Assembly: GCF_040702995.1 (NCBI RefSeq)
Contig: NZ_CP159992.1
Span: forward strand, 1,141,501-1,205,500
Reading direction: 5' to 3'
Source: Paenibacillus sp. AN1007
Lineage (GTDB): Bacteria > Bacillota > Bacilli > Paenibacillales > Paenibacillaceae
Length of the DNA: 64,000 nucleotides
Shown here: positions 17,103 to 24,724 of the stretch, piece after piece
Layout of the letters: each line of letters starts with the position of its first letter
Position numbering within the stretch: the first letter of the stretch is position 1
Position numbers and translations under genes: made by a program
The notes under the pieces: model-generated
Databases searched by the model: none
What the model saw: the letters and a program-made list of their open reading frames with translations, nothing else
What the model was told of the DNA's origin: nothing

Positions 17103-17583
17103 GTATGATGCTGTTTCAAGAAAAGAACATAATATGAAAATAATCAAGAATATGTATCAAGATGAGGTTGCTACTGCAAAAGAGCAAAGAGGGGGTGTGA
17201 GAATGGACGATGGAACGAAGATGATACTTGAAAGAATGGATAAAGACTCCAGAGAACGGGAAGCTAGGTATCATAATGACGCTAAAGAACGTGAGTCGCG
17301 TTATAAAGCGGAAATGATTGAGCAAGATAAAAGATGGCGGGATGAAATGAAAGAACGCGAAGAGCGCATTCTTAATGCCATCAAAGAAGGATCAGAGAGA
17401 ACGGAGAAAAAAATTACTGCAATAGAGGATGAGGTCAAGCAAATTAAGTCTGACGTTTCATCTAGTGTTCAACACACACAACAATTAGTAACAGCTAACA
17501 AATGGGGATCTATCGGAACTATAGCGGCCATCGTGGCGCTTTCAATTACAGTGATTATCGCTATGATCCAGCTAAAGCCATAA
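17095..17583 (+). CDS. Coiled-coil protein with C-terminal membrane anchor (XhlA-like architecture)
   Basis: A 162-residue protein. Residues about 35-125 form a long charged coiled coil rich in Glu, Arg and Lys, with repeats such as 'REREARYHNDAKERESRYK'. Residues about 138-158 ('SIGTIAAIVALSITVIIAM') form a single C-terminal membrane span, giving a tail-anchored topology. XhlA of PBSX has the same layout but is about 90 residues and lies beside the holin. Here the gene is 2.6 kb from the holin and coupled to an unknown soluble protein, so it may instead be a two-gene cargo module. Confidence 0.6.
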   Translation: MSKYDAVSRKEHNMKIIKNMYQDEVATAKEQRGGVRMDDGTKMILERMDKDSREREARYHNDAKERESRYKAEMIEQDKRWRDEMKEREERILNAIKEGSERTEKKITAIEDEVKQIKSDVSSSVQHTQQLVTANKWGSIGTIAAIVALSITVIIAMIQLKP

Positions 17584-17621
17584 CAATGATGCCTAGTCTA
17601 CGGACTGGGTATTTTTTTCTG

Positions 17622-17651
17622 TTGAATAACGAACGTATATTCGCATATACT
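17622..17651 (+). promoter_or_regulatory. SOS-type promoter with LexA box inside the spacer
   Basis: TTGAAT (17622-17627) and TATACT (17646-17651) are separated by 18 nt. CGAACGTATATTCG (17630-17643), which matches 12 of 14 positions of the Bacillus LexA consensus CGAACRNRYGTTYC, occupies the spacer, so LexA binding would block RNA polymerase. Confidence 0.75.
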
Positions 17652-17660
17652 GATAAAAAG

Positions 17661-17674
17661 CGAACGAATGTTCT
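17661..17674 (+). promoter_or_regulatory. Second LexA box downstream of the promoter
   Basis: CGAACGAATGTTCT matches 13 of 14 positions of the Bacillus LexA consensus. Its centre is 31 bp from the first box, about three helical turns, favouring cooperative repression. Confidence 0.75.
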
Positions 17675-17693
17675 TATTTCTGGAGGGATGAAC

Positions 17694-17894
17694 ATGCCAG
17701 TAAAATACTTGGGTTGGTTAGTCGAAATCATTTATCAAGATCAGTCGGGAAAGATCACGAAGCGCCGTATCCAGATTAAAAGTATCCGGTCCGGAATGAT
17801 CAAAGCAGATGATTTGTTGTCTGGCCAGCCACGTACGTTCCGTGAATCAGGACTACTGGCATGGGTTCCAATTAAAACAGGGGAAGGGGCATAA
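17694..17894 (+). CDS. Short WYL-like protein, first gene of the SOS operon
   Basis: A 66-residue protein from ATG 17694, with GGAGG (17682-17686) 7 nt upstream; a much longer frame overlaps the previous gene and crosses the promoter, so it is rejected. The pattern 'VEIIYQDQSGKITKRRIQIKSIRSGMIKADD..SGQPRTFRESGLLAW' resembles the WYL beta-sheet domain that senses nucleic acids or nucleotides. Such mini-WYL proteins occur beside YolD and UvrX in Bacillales SOS cassettes. Confidence 0.6.
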   Translation: MPVKYLGWLVEIIYQDQSGKITKRRIQIKSIRSGMIKADDLLSGQPRTFRESGLLAWVPIKTGEGA

Positions 17895-17896
17895 AC

Positions 17897-18190
17897 ATGC
17901 TGACTGATTATCAGCGCAAGGTGTTGAGAATCTTATACAACTACAAAAGTGGCCGCCGCCGATTTCCTACGGTACATGAGCTGACGGTAAAGACGGGGAA
18001 ATATAAACCTGATGTCATGGCTGCATTGGACGCCCTTGTGTCTGCGAATTACATACAATGGGATGACAAGTCAGATACGGCCAACATCGTGATTCTGGAA
18101 GGTTGGGAGCGGGAATCTGAGAAGCCGCAGCTTCCTGCGCCACCACAGACGATTAAGCCGAATAACACAGATTACTGGACACAATATTGA
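17897..18190 (+). CDS. Winged-helix DNA-binding protein (LexA N-terminal-like)
   Basis: A 97-residue protein. Residues 1-65 ('LTDYQRKVLRILYNYKSGRRRFPTVHELTVKTG') look like the winged-helix domain at the N-terminus of LexA, without the protease half. The C-terminal 30 residues are Pro-rich and disordered. The ATG lies 2 nt after the previous stop and GGGGAAGGGG precedes it. It could be a dedicated regulator of this operon or an antagonist of LexA; both are inference. Confidence 0.6.
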   Translation: MLTDYQRKVLRILYNYKSGRRRFPTVHELTVKTGKYKPDVMAALDALVSANYIQWDDKSDTANIVILEGWERESEKPQLPAPPQTIKPNNTDYWTQY

Positions 18191-18203
18191 GGGGGAACGA
18201 GTT

Positions 18204-18539
18204 ATGGCAAGCAAATTGACAGGGAACGGAGTTTTCGAGGGATCACGCATAATTCTGCCAGAACATCGTGATGCATATCTTCGGGAAATGAGTCTGCAGG
18301 AAAGAAGGGGCAAGCCGGTCCTGGACGAACAGGAGATGCAACTTATTGAGGAAGCTATCTTCGAATCATACCAGGAACGTCACTCTGTTACGCTTACGGT
18401 ATTCAATCCTTTTGATGATGAAGAGATAAAAGGAGTTGTAGCATCGATCGACAGACAGAGTAGGAGAGTCAAGCTTGTACGTGGTGATGAAGATTACAGC
18501 TGGATTCAGATCGAAGAAATTATAAATGCGAGCATATAA
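18204..18539 (+). CDS. YolD-like family protein
   Basis: A 111-residue protein of the YolD-like family ('SRIILPEHRDAYLREM' at the start, 'HSVTLTVFNPFDDEEIKGVVASID' in the middle, 'WIQIEEIINA' at the end). YolD proteins usually precede a Y-family polymerase gene (UvrX/YqjW) and are SOS-induced. Here the polymerase gene is missing: the sigK 3' part begins within 40 nt. GAGGGGGAACGAG precedes the ATG. It is the last prophage gene before the attachment site. Confidence 0.75.
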   Translation: MASKLTGNGVFEGSRIILPEHRDAYLREMSLQERRGKPVLDEQEMQLIEEAIFESYQERHSVTLTVFNPFDDEEIKGVVASIDRQSRRVKLVRGDEDYSWIQIEEIINASI

Positions 18540-18575
18540 TAATGCAGAGGATTTGAACAGCATAATCCACAATAG

Positions 18576-18620
18576 CACTATGTCTATAATGAACATGTTA
18601 TTGAAATTACATTAATTGAT
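18576..18620 (+). other. Probable right prophage attachment site within sigK
   Basis: Open sigK frame begins right after TAG 18573-18575. AATGA occurs at 18588-18592, the same 5-mer at which B. subtilis skin recombines, and a second Asn/Glu-like join 'TTGAAATTACATTAATTGAT' follows at 18601-18620. The encoded residues match SigK only from about 18603 onward ('EITLIDILG'), so crossover lies within this interval. The partner site is outside the window. Confidence 0.6.
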
Positions 18621-18878
18621 ATCCTCGGCACCGAAGCGGATGATGTGGTAGACCGTGTGCAGCTCAAAATCGAAAAGAGTAAGATTTACCGCAACCTCGA
18701 CATTTTGGATGATCGGGAGAAAGAAGTGGTCATTGGGCGTTTTGGCCTGGAAGCTGGCGGAGAAGAGCGTACCCAGCGCGAGATCGCCAAAGAGCTTGGC
18801 ATTTCACGCAGTTATGTTTCGCGGATTGAAAAGCGTGCGCTGATGAAGCTGTATCATGAATTTTATAAGCAGAAATAA
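18576..18878 (+). pseudogene. 3' part of sigK (spoIIIC-like) at the prophage right end
   Basis: The reading frame encodes SigK region 3-4: '[25 protein letters not shown]', then '[14 protein letters not shown]', 'GRFGL' and the -35 binding helix-turn-helix '[26 protein letters not shown]'. The N-terminal half (regions 1-2) is absent and the frame runs back into prophage DNA. There is no ribosome site before the GTG at 18645. In B. subtilis, sigK is split into spoIVCB and spoIIIC by the skin prophage, which the recombinase SpoIVCA removes in the mother cell. The layout here is the same, so this is probably not dead DNA but the exon-like 3' half. Sigma-K drives late mother-cell genes for coat and cortex. 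Confidence 0.8.
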
Positions 18879-18908
18879 ATGTAACGATCTATATGCATAA
18901 AATCAGGA

Positions 18909-18944
18909 GGGCTGCTTTTCGTCTGTGAGAAAGGCGGCCCTTTT
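18909..18944 (+). terminator. Intrinsic terminator of sigK
   Basis: A 12-bp stem (GGGCTGCTTTTC with GAAAGGCGGCCC, including G-T pairs) and an 8-nt loop are followed by TTTT. It lies 30 nt after the sigK stop. Confidence 0.85.
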
Positions 18945-18978
18945 ATGGGGACTACTTAATTCACGTATATAAGCGAGG

Positions 18979-19140
18979 TCACGCCCTTTTTTTAGAGAGA
19001 AAATAATAACTCAGTGTAATAATCAAAATGCCTGTAATGGAATATACCCATTGAAAAGTATCATGTCCGAATCGAGTGACAACACTACCGCCGATTGCAA
19101 CAGCCAGAATGATCAGGCCAAAAGGAATTTTGTTTTTCAT
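18979..19140 (-). CDS. Small two-span membrane protein
   Basis: A 53-residue protein (starts MKNKIPFGLIILAV, ends YYFLSKKRA) with hydrophobic segments at about 5-20 and 30-48 and positive ends. An AGAGGAGG site 8 nt before the ATG supports translation. It stands alone between the sigK terminator and the permease gene. Function unknown. Confidence 0.65.
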   Translation of the reverse strand: MKNKIPFGLIILAVAIGGSVVTRFGHDTFQWVYSITGILIITLSYYFLSKKRA

Positions 19141-19668
19141 ATGGGGACCTCCTCTTTGCGTTTACCGCACAAGTTTCTATGGCGCGAAATGTAATGAGAA
19201 CCAAATCTTAATGTATTTATATTCTCTAACAAAGACCGATTCAAAACTTTTCTACAGATAAAGAAGAAATTGATATGACGCTTATTGATACGGATCAAGG
19301 AATTAAATTTTAACAACGAATTCAGCACTCTTTTTATGATACTCAAAATAGTACTTGTCCATATTTTAATTCAAATGAAGGACTTTGTCTGCTAATTATG
19401 GATTGTCTTCCGCACAGATAAATTTAAGCGTTATAGATTAACTGCTTAATGCTTGTAATATCAGTTTATAAAATCAGGCTCACCAAAGAATTTTCTTTGA
19501 GGTTTAATATATCCGCAGCGAGCAGACCGTTTTCGTTGAATAGGGTCTTTTTTCCATACGGATTTATGAAAAGTAATGATAGGTATTCTGGACAGATTAT
19601 TATATATTTAATGGTATATTATTTTTGCATCACAGAGAGCATGCGCAGAAAGAGAGTGGTGGTGTACC
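19141..19668. other. Intergenic stretch without recognised gene
   Basis: An AT-rich 528-nt interval between the divergent small membrane protein and the permease gene. Open frames here are short and have no ribosome sites. The ribosome site of the permease (GAGTGGTGGTG) is at its right end. No other element was recognised. Confidence 0.5.
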
Positions 19669-21025
19669 ATGCAGGAAGAAACATTAACAAGAGGACTAAA
19701 GAACAGGCATGTGCAGTTGATGGCTATTGGAGGAGCGATCGGAACCGGGCTATTTCTTGGGGCAGGCAAAACCATTCAACTCACCGGGCCTTCGATTCTG
19801 CTGGCGTACATTGTCACAGGCATTGTATTATTCCTCATTATGAGGGCGCTCGGGGAAGCTGCTGCTGAGCAATTTACAGTATCACTCATTTGTAGATTTT
19901 GTTCGTGATTACCTGGGAAATATGGCAGCATTTATTACGGGCTGGACCTACTGGTTCTGCTGGATTTCTATTGCGATGGCAGATATTACGGCAGTTGGCC
20001 TATACACGCAGTTCTGGTTTCCGAATGTACCCCAGTGGATGCCTGGATTGATTGCGCTAGTCATCCTGCTGGTGATGAATCTGGCTACGGTCAAGCTGTT
20101 CGGGGAGATGGAGTTTTGGTTTGCCCTGATTAAAGTGCTGGCTATTCTGGCTCTTATTGTGGTCGGTTTATATATGATCTTTACAGGTTTTACAACCAAT
20201 CAGGGTCCTGCAAGTTTCACCAATCTGTGGAGTCACGGAGGCTGGTTCCCGAATGGAATGCATGGTTTTATCATATCGTTTCAGATGGTTGTATTTGCTT
20301 TTGTTGGCATGGAACTTGTAGGACTGACCGCAGGAGAAACGGAAAATCCGGAAAAGGTTATTCCCAAAGCCATTAACCAGATTCCGATTCGGGTACTGCT
20401 TTTCTATGTAGGAGCGCTGCTGATTATTATGAGTATCTATCCCTGGAATGCGATCGTGCCAACCGAAAGTCCCTTTGTGCAGGTATTTGCAGCGGTAGGT
20501 ATTGCTGCAGCAGCCGGTGTGGTGAATTTTGTTGTGTTGACGTCTGCGGCATCGGCATGCAACAGTGCTATTTTTAGTACAAGCCGGATGGTATATTCCA
20601 TGGCGAAAGATCATAATGCTCCCAAATCATTTGCACGTGTAAACAATAGGAAAGTTCCAGCCAATGCACTGTTCTTCTCTACCGTTGTAATCTTTGCTGC
20701 GATTGTGCTGAACTACATTATGCCGGAAGGTGTATTTACACTAATTACGAGTGTATCCACAGTATGTTTTATTTTCGTCTGGGGCATTATGGTGATCTGC
20801 CATCTGCGCTATAAGCGTACACAGCCTGAATTAGCAAGTCAAAGTCGGTTCAGACTGCCGCTGTACCCCTTGTCCAATATTCTAATTCTGGCATTCCTGG
20901 CCTTTGTCATTATCGTATTGGCGCTCGCAGAGGATACCCGGGTAGCCTTATTCGTTACACCAGTGTGGTTTCTGATTGTATCCCTAATTTACATGTTCAA
21001 AAAGAAGAAGAGAGATCAGGAATAA
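19669..21025 (+). pseudogene. cycA: CycA-like amino-acid permease, frameshifted
   Basis: An APC-superfamily permease very close to CycA (D-serine/D-alanine/glycine:H+ symporter). Residues 1-63 ('TRGLKNRHVQLMAIGGAIGTGLFLGAGK') are in one frame; from 'LLLSNLQYHSF' onward the protein continues in the next frame to 21025, with 'GWTYWFCW', 'VKLFGEMEFWFALIK' and 'SIYPWNAIVPTESPFV'. One extra base near G19858 (GGGGAAGCTGCTGCTG) causes the shift; removing it restores about 451 residues and 12 spans. Everything else is intact, so this is either a very recent mutation or a sequencing error. Confidence 0.85.
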
Positions 21026-21115
21026 CACTTTTCACTTGAAGAACAATTTCCAATGAAGAACAAAGGTATAGACGATATGGCAAAAGAGCAATCTCCAAGG
21101 AGGTTGCTTTTTTAA

Positions 21116-21775
21116 TTACTTTTTAACAGGGACAACGGTATAAACGCAGTTTCTTCCTCCCGCCAACATATATTCTCCCCGTTCAATCTGAACCTCATTT
21201 CCTAGAACCGTCCTGAATAAATGCAGTTCATTTTTGCATAATCCGGTACATACCGCGGCAGCTGCACAGATTGGACAGTGCTTCTCAATGAATAAAAGAC
21301 GGCCATCTTCCTGTTCTTTCACCTCTGCCATGTAACCCTCGATCGTTCGAATCTCGGCCAGCTTCTCCAATTTCTCCCTGACATTTGCTGCACCTTCAAG
21401 ATGCTGCGCATATTGTTTCTGCATCTTTTGATTGCGGACAGCCAGCAGTTGATTGAGCCCCTCCTCCCCAAAAGCTTCTTTCATGGATTGAATCAGGCTG
21501 ACAGATAAATCCGAATAACCGCTGGGGAAAAATTGATCTGCTGCAGGTGTCAAAATCCATCGTTTGGTCGGACGGCCCATAGGCCGCGTTTCTTCCACAT
21601 GAGTGACAAACCCTTCCTCTTTCAGGGCATTAAGATGCTGACGAATAGCCATGCCAGACAGGGAAAACTGAGAGGAAAGAGAGGTGACATCCATGCCCCC
21701 TTGGTGCTTCAATGCATCAATGATGGCCCGCCGTGTTCGAGTCGAGACGTCTTTTTTCGTTTGGTTTTCGTTCAT
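21116..21775 (-). CDS. SufR-like Fe-S-sensing transcriptional regulator
   Basis: A 219-residue DeoR/ArsR-type regulator. Residues about 10-75 form a winged helix ('SSQFSLSGMAIRQHLNALKEEGFV' then 'RPMGRPTKRW'). The C-terminal half carries clustered cysteines, Cys167, Cys170, Cys176, Cys180 and Cys210, the arrangement by which SufR-type repressors bind an Fe-S cluster. Start 21775 is preferred because AAAGGAGGT lies 8 nt upstream. It is divergent from an HxlR regulator and an A-type Fe-S carrier, with two palindromes in the shared region, so it probably senses Fe-S status and controls them. Confidence 0.75.
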   Translation of the reverse strand: MNENQTKKDVSTRTRRAIIDALKHQGGMDVTSLSSQFSLSGMAIRQHLNALKEEGFVTHVEETRPMGRPTKRWILTPAADQFFPSGYSDLSVSLIQSMKEAFGEEGLNQLLAVRNQKMQKQYAQHLEGAANVREKLEKLAEIRTIEGYMAEVKEQEDGRLLFIEKHCPICAAAAVCTGLCKNELHLFRTVLGNEVQIERGEYMLAGGRNCVYTVVPVKK

Positions 21776-21825
21776 GAGGTACCTCCTTTGTTGAAGCATG
21801 AAACGCGCGTTAATCCTCTACATTT

Positions 21826-21841
21826 TAAACAAAAATGTTGA
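21826..21841. promoter_or_regulatory. Palindromic operator, copy 1
   Basis: TAAACAAAAATGTTGA, a TAAACA-N4-TGTTTA palindrome with one mismatch. Located in the divergent SufR-like/HxlR region; repeated 49 bp away. Confidence 0.6.
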
Positions 21842-21874
21842 CAAAGTCAAAGCTTCACGATAGTTTATACATTA

Positions 21875-21890
21875 TAAACAAAAATGTTTA
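21875..21890. promoter_or_regulatory. Palindromic operator, copy 2
   Basis: TAAACAAAAATGTTTA, a perfect TAAACA-AAAA-TGTTTA palindrome. The two copies are five helical turns or so apart (49 bp centre to centre), suggesting cooperative binding by the adjacent regulator. Confidence 0.65.
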
Positions 21891-22017
21891 CTAAGTATCC
21901 GGATACGCTGTATACATACTATTTAAGGTTCAAACATTTATGAAATAGACCATATTTGGATATCCAGACATTTAAACGAAATAGGAAGGACGGCTTACCA
22001 AAGGAGGTTTCCGATCA

Positions 22018-22323
22018 TTGCCGCATGAGGAGACGGAAAAACATTTTACAGCTTACCGCATCATTGGAACGAAATGGACCATTCATATTTTATTTACGCT
22101 CTATAAAGGACCAAAAAAGTTCAGTGAACTTGCCAGAAGTATACCTTTGATCTCGGAGATGGTCCTTACCCGACGTCTGAAGGATCTGCAGCAGGACGGA
22201 TTAGTCCGGAAAATAAGTTTTACAGAGCAGAGACGGATTTTCTATGAACTTACACCTAAAGGGGCCGCCCTTGCGAGCTTTATCCCTTGTTTAATCGAGT
22301 GGACAAGGCTGCATAATTTTTAA
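22018..22323 (+). CDS. HxlR-family transcriptional regulator
   Basis: A 101-residue HxlR-type winged-helix protein: 'IIGTKWTIHILFTLYKGPKKFSELARSIPLISEMVLTRRLKDLQQDGLV' is the family's signature. It lacks the N-terminal Cys of redox-sensing members (HypR, YodB, CatR). TTG 22018 is used as start, with AAAGGAGG 10 nt upstream. Its stop is 27 nt before the Fe-S carrier gene, forming a two-gene operon divergent from the SufR-like gene. Confidence 0.8.
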   Translation: MPHEETEKHFTAYRIIGTKWTIHILFTLYKGPKKFSELARSIPLISEMVLTRRLKDLQQDGLVRKISFTEQRRIFYELTPKGAALASFIPCLIEWTRLHNF

Positions 22324-22350
22324 AACAACTTTAACAAAGGAGGAAAAAAG

Positions 22351-22710
22351 ATGAACATCGAGGTCACTCCGAGTGCTTCCATTAAAATGTTGCAAATCTT
22401 GTCCGATGCCAATATGCAGGCTTCATTTCTTCGTGTCGGCGTAAGTGAAGGAGGGTGCAGCGGTTTATCCTATACACTTGTAGTCGATGATCAGCAGACT
22501 GGAGAAGATATCGTGCTGCACAAAGATGGATTCGGCATCATGGTTCACAGGCACAGCGTTCCTTATATTGACGGCCTGGAGATTGACTATGAAGAAAGCG
22601 GCATGACTGGAGGATTTACGATGAACAATCCAAATGCCAAAGTGTCATGTGGATGTGGGGCCAGCTTCAGAATGGCTAAAGACCGCGGCAGGGTTCAAAA
22701 GTGTGATTAA
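22351..22710 (+). CDS. A-type iron-sulfur carrier (HesB/IscA/ErpA family)
   Basis: A 119-residue A-type carrier that accepts Fe-S clusters from a scaffold and passes them to target enzymes. Cys36 in 'EGGCSGLSY' and Cys100/Cys102 in 'SCGCGASF' are the three cluster ligands. An extra C-terminal Cys (118) is present. AAAGGAGG precedes the ATG. Its place next to a SufR-like regulator supports Fe-S homeostasis. Confidence 0.88.
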   Translation: MNIEVTPSASIKMLQILSDANMQASFLRVGVSEGGCSGLSYTLVVDDQQTGEDIVLHKDGFGIMVHRHSVPYIDGLEIDYEESGMTGGFTMNNPNAKVSCGCGASFRMAKDRGRVQKCD

Positions 22711-22726
22711 CATTAGACAAGAATAG

Positions 22727-22766
22727 GAACTGTCCCAGGCAGAAGTTGGCCAGTAAGGGACAGTTC
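22727..22766. terminator. Hairpin between convergent genes
   Basis: Perfect 10-bp arms GAACTGTCCC and GGGACAGTTC with a 20-nt loop, between the Fe-S carrier and the convergent hydrolase gene. T runs are weak on both sides; probably a bidirectional terminator. Confidence 0.6.
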
Positions 22767-22781
22767 TCTGTATATATTTGA

Positions 22782-23603
22782 TTAACCAAGCCACTCCAGG
22801 ATTATATCCACCGCTTCCTTGTACCGCTGACCAACAAGCAGGCCTGTATGTGTGGTATCCCAGAGTCCTGCATAACTTGCTCCAAGCTGATCGGCAGTCA
22901 ATCGTCCTCTCTGGTTCTCATCCTCCGACAATACCGCTTTGATGACCAGACTGGGACAAGCGATTCGGCTGCCATCGATCGATATGCCTTCAGCCCCGCA
23001 GAGGACGGAAAAGGTACGGAAGGCTTCAGCAGACTCCATCTGCAGATACCGGCGCTGAAAAGCGATATCTTCTGCCGTCTCATCGATCGTTTCCGACTCC
23101 TCACGTAAAGGTGCCGGCATAATGATCCCCGGATTAATCCGGTCCTGAACAGGATAGGGGAGGGCATTATGGACTTCTCTGCTTATGCTGGAGTCAATGA
23201 CAACTAAACCTGCCAGGTCAGCCGTCTCTGCAATCTTTTGGCTGAGTATTCCGCCCATGCTGAAGCCGATCAGTATAGGAGGTGCAGCAACAAAAGACAA
23301 TACCTCCCGTATATCCTTCATGTAATCGTCAACCGTAATACGGCTCAAATCCATCACCCGGCTCTTATAATGACTTCTCAGATTCAATGCACAGCAAGTC
23401 CACCCATGCTCTACAAAATGGGGAATATACCTGCTCCACATCCAGCTGCCTGTGTAAGCTCCGTGGACAAATAGAAGGGGGGGACGCGAGACGGCTGCTT
23501 TGGAGCTGGCTGCCGGATTTCCCTGGTACAGTTCAACACATAAATCGTTCTCTCCAATCTGATATATTTCGTGTGCAGGCAGGAATTGCGTATAATCAGT
23601 CAT
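22782..23603 (-). CDS. Alpha/beta hydrolase
   Basis: A 273-residue alpha/beta hydrolase. 'PPLLFVHGAYTGSWMW' holds the oxyanion-hole turn, 'GFSMGG' the nucleophile Ser115, and 'THTGLL' the probable catalytic His near the end. AAAGGAGAA precedes the ATG. It lies 52 nt after the MarR gene on the same strand, with a perfect operator palindrome between them. Substrate unknown; esterase or lipase-like activity is likely. Confidence 0.8.
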   Translation of the reverse strand: MTDYTQFLPAHEIYQIGENDLCVELYQGNPAASSKAAVSRPPLLFVHGAYTGSWMWSRYIPHFVEHGWTCCALNLRSHYKSRVMDLSRITVDDYMKDIREVLSFVAAPPILIGFSMGGILSQKIAETADLAGLVVIDSSISREVHNALPYPVQDRINPGIIMPAPLREESETIDETAEDIAFQRRYLQMESAEAFRTFSVLCGAEGISIDGSRIACPSLVIKAVLSEDENQRGRLTADQLGASYAGLWDTTHTGLLVGQRYKEAVDIILEWLG

Positions 23604-23622
23604 AGTAAATTCTCCTTTTGAT

Positions 23623-23640
23623 TAGTTTGATATCAAACTA
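23623..23640. promoter_or_regulatory. MarR-type operator, copy 1 (perfect palindrome)
   Basis: TAGTTTGATATCAAACTA is an 18-bp perfect palindrome 20 nt before the hydrolase ATG. It gives the hydrolase its own regulated promoter. Confidence 0.75.
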
Positions 23641-23655
23641 TTAATCCAAAAAAAA

Positions 23656-24078
23656 TTAGAAATTGTCGTGAATTTTAATTAAAATGCGAAGCAGTTCTCT
23701 TCTCTCATTATCTGTAATCCCGGCATAAAAAGTATCCAGCATCCGCTGCGATATATCTTCAAAAGCCGGCTCTAATGCTTCGCCTTTGTCTGTCAAAGCG
23801 ACATGAACAATACGTGAATCAGCTGCATCACGCTCTTTGAGCACATATCCGGTTCGCACCAGCTTATCCACAAGCGCGGTTACGGTTGATTTATCCTTAC
23901 GGATCTTCTTGGCGATCTCCGCCATCGTCATTCGCTGATGGTTATAGAGCGCATAGATAATATCACCATGAGAAGTCGCGAGATCATGGATGCCCTGCGA
24001 GGCCATTTCTGTCAAAATAAAACGACTGGTTTTCTCTTTTATTTTGGATATAAGTGAAACTGCATCTCTTGTTTTCAT
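23656..24078 (-). CDS. MarR-family transcriptional regulator
   Basis: A 140-residue MarR protein: 'LATSHGDIIYALYNHQRMTMAEIAKKIRKDKSTVTALVDKLVRTGYV' is the winged helix, followed by 'DAADSRIVHVALTDKGEAL', the wing. Two nearly identical 18-bp palindromes flank it, one before this gene and one before the hydrolase, so it probably represses both, released by a ligand. Confidence 0.85.
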   Translation of the reverse strand: MKTRDAVSLISKIKEKTSRFILTEMASQGIHDLATSHGDIIYALYNHQRMTMAEIAKKIRKDKSTVTALVDKLVRTGYVLKERDAADSRIVHVALTDKGEALEPAFEDISQRMLDTFYAGITDNERRELLRILIKIHDNF

Positions 24079-24088
24079 ATCTGTAATA

Positions 24089-24106
24089 TAGTTTTATATC
24101 AAACTA
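24089..24106. promoter_or_regulatory. MarR-type operator, copy 2
   Basis: TAGTTTTATATCAAACTA, differing at one base from copy 1, ends 10 nt before the marR ATG, so repressor binding should block its own promoter. Confidence 0.75.
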
Positions 24107-24487
24107 ATGTCAAGAGCAAAGCTTCTTAAGTCATTTATGAAAAATGTATAGTAAAGAAATTTGTGCTAATCTTTTCCTTCTTAAAGTACGAAAGAATGTA
24201 CGAAAGAATGATTCTTAGAGAAGTGGTATCAGACAATTACCTCAACGTGAATGAACCAACTCAATCCCACTCCGTTCCAAGATACGAACAAGCCAAGGTC
24301 TACCAAAAGAATGGATGAGATCCAAACCTATATACGGAATCATCCAGCTTCTGGTTGAATTTTATACCTTATAGGTTTTTTTTGAAAATCTTATAGGTCT
24401 TTTTCTTTAGTTTACTTCATAAAGTATAATCAAACTTTACTTTTTTAAATAAATACTTTACAATCGAAATGGAAGGGGTGATCAATA
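24107..24487. other. Intergenic border region of the AT-rich island
   Basis: 380 nt without a supported gene. It contains a 12-bp tandem repeat, GTACGAAAGAAT at 24186-24197 and 24198-24209, and AT-rich promoter-like sequence before the XRE gene. Base composition changes sharply here, from host-like to AT-rich. Confidence 0.5.
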
Positions 24488-24724
24488 TTGGAAAATAAAT
24501 CTGATCAAATCTTAAACAAAGTTTACGAGTTTAGGGTTTTGAGAAAAATGTCCCAAAGTGATCTTGCAAAAGTTGTGGGAGTCTCAAAACAAACAATCTT
24601 TGTTATGGAAAAAAATAATTATTCTCCATCTTTACTTTTGGCGTATAAGATTGCTGATTTTTTTGGGGTAAGTGTTGAGGAGATTTTTATATATAAAAAG
24701 GGGGAATCTGGGGATGATGAATAA
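24488..24724 (+). CDS. XRE-family regulator of the lantibiotic immunity operon (LtnR-like)
   Basis: A 78-residue Cro/C1-type regulator ('VLRKMSQSDLAKVVGVSKQTIFVMEKNNYSPSLLLAYKIADFFGVSVEEIF'). The size and place match LtnR of lacticin 3147, which represses its own immunity operon. It starts at TTG 24488, with GGAAGGGGTGAT upstream. It overlaps the next gene by 11 nt. AT-rich, like the rest of the island. Confidence 0.8.
   Translation: MENKSDQILNKVYEFRVLRKMSQSDLAKVVGVSKQTIFVMEKNNYSPSLLLAYKIADFFGVSVEEIFIYKKGESGDDE

Noticed and set aside
19449..19868. A plus-strand frame overlapping the start of the permease
   Set aside because: It reads the permease in another frame and has no ribosome site. 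The true permease start is at 19669.
24186..24209. Tandem 12-bp repeat as an attachment site of the lantibiotic island
   Set aside because: No matching copy was seen near the right border at 38.2 kb, and no integrase is present.
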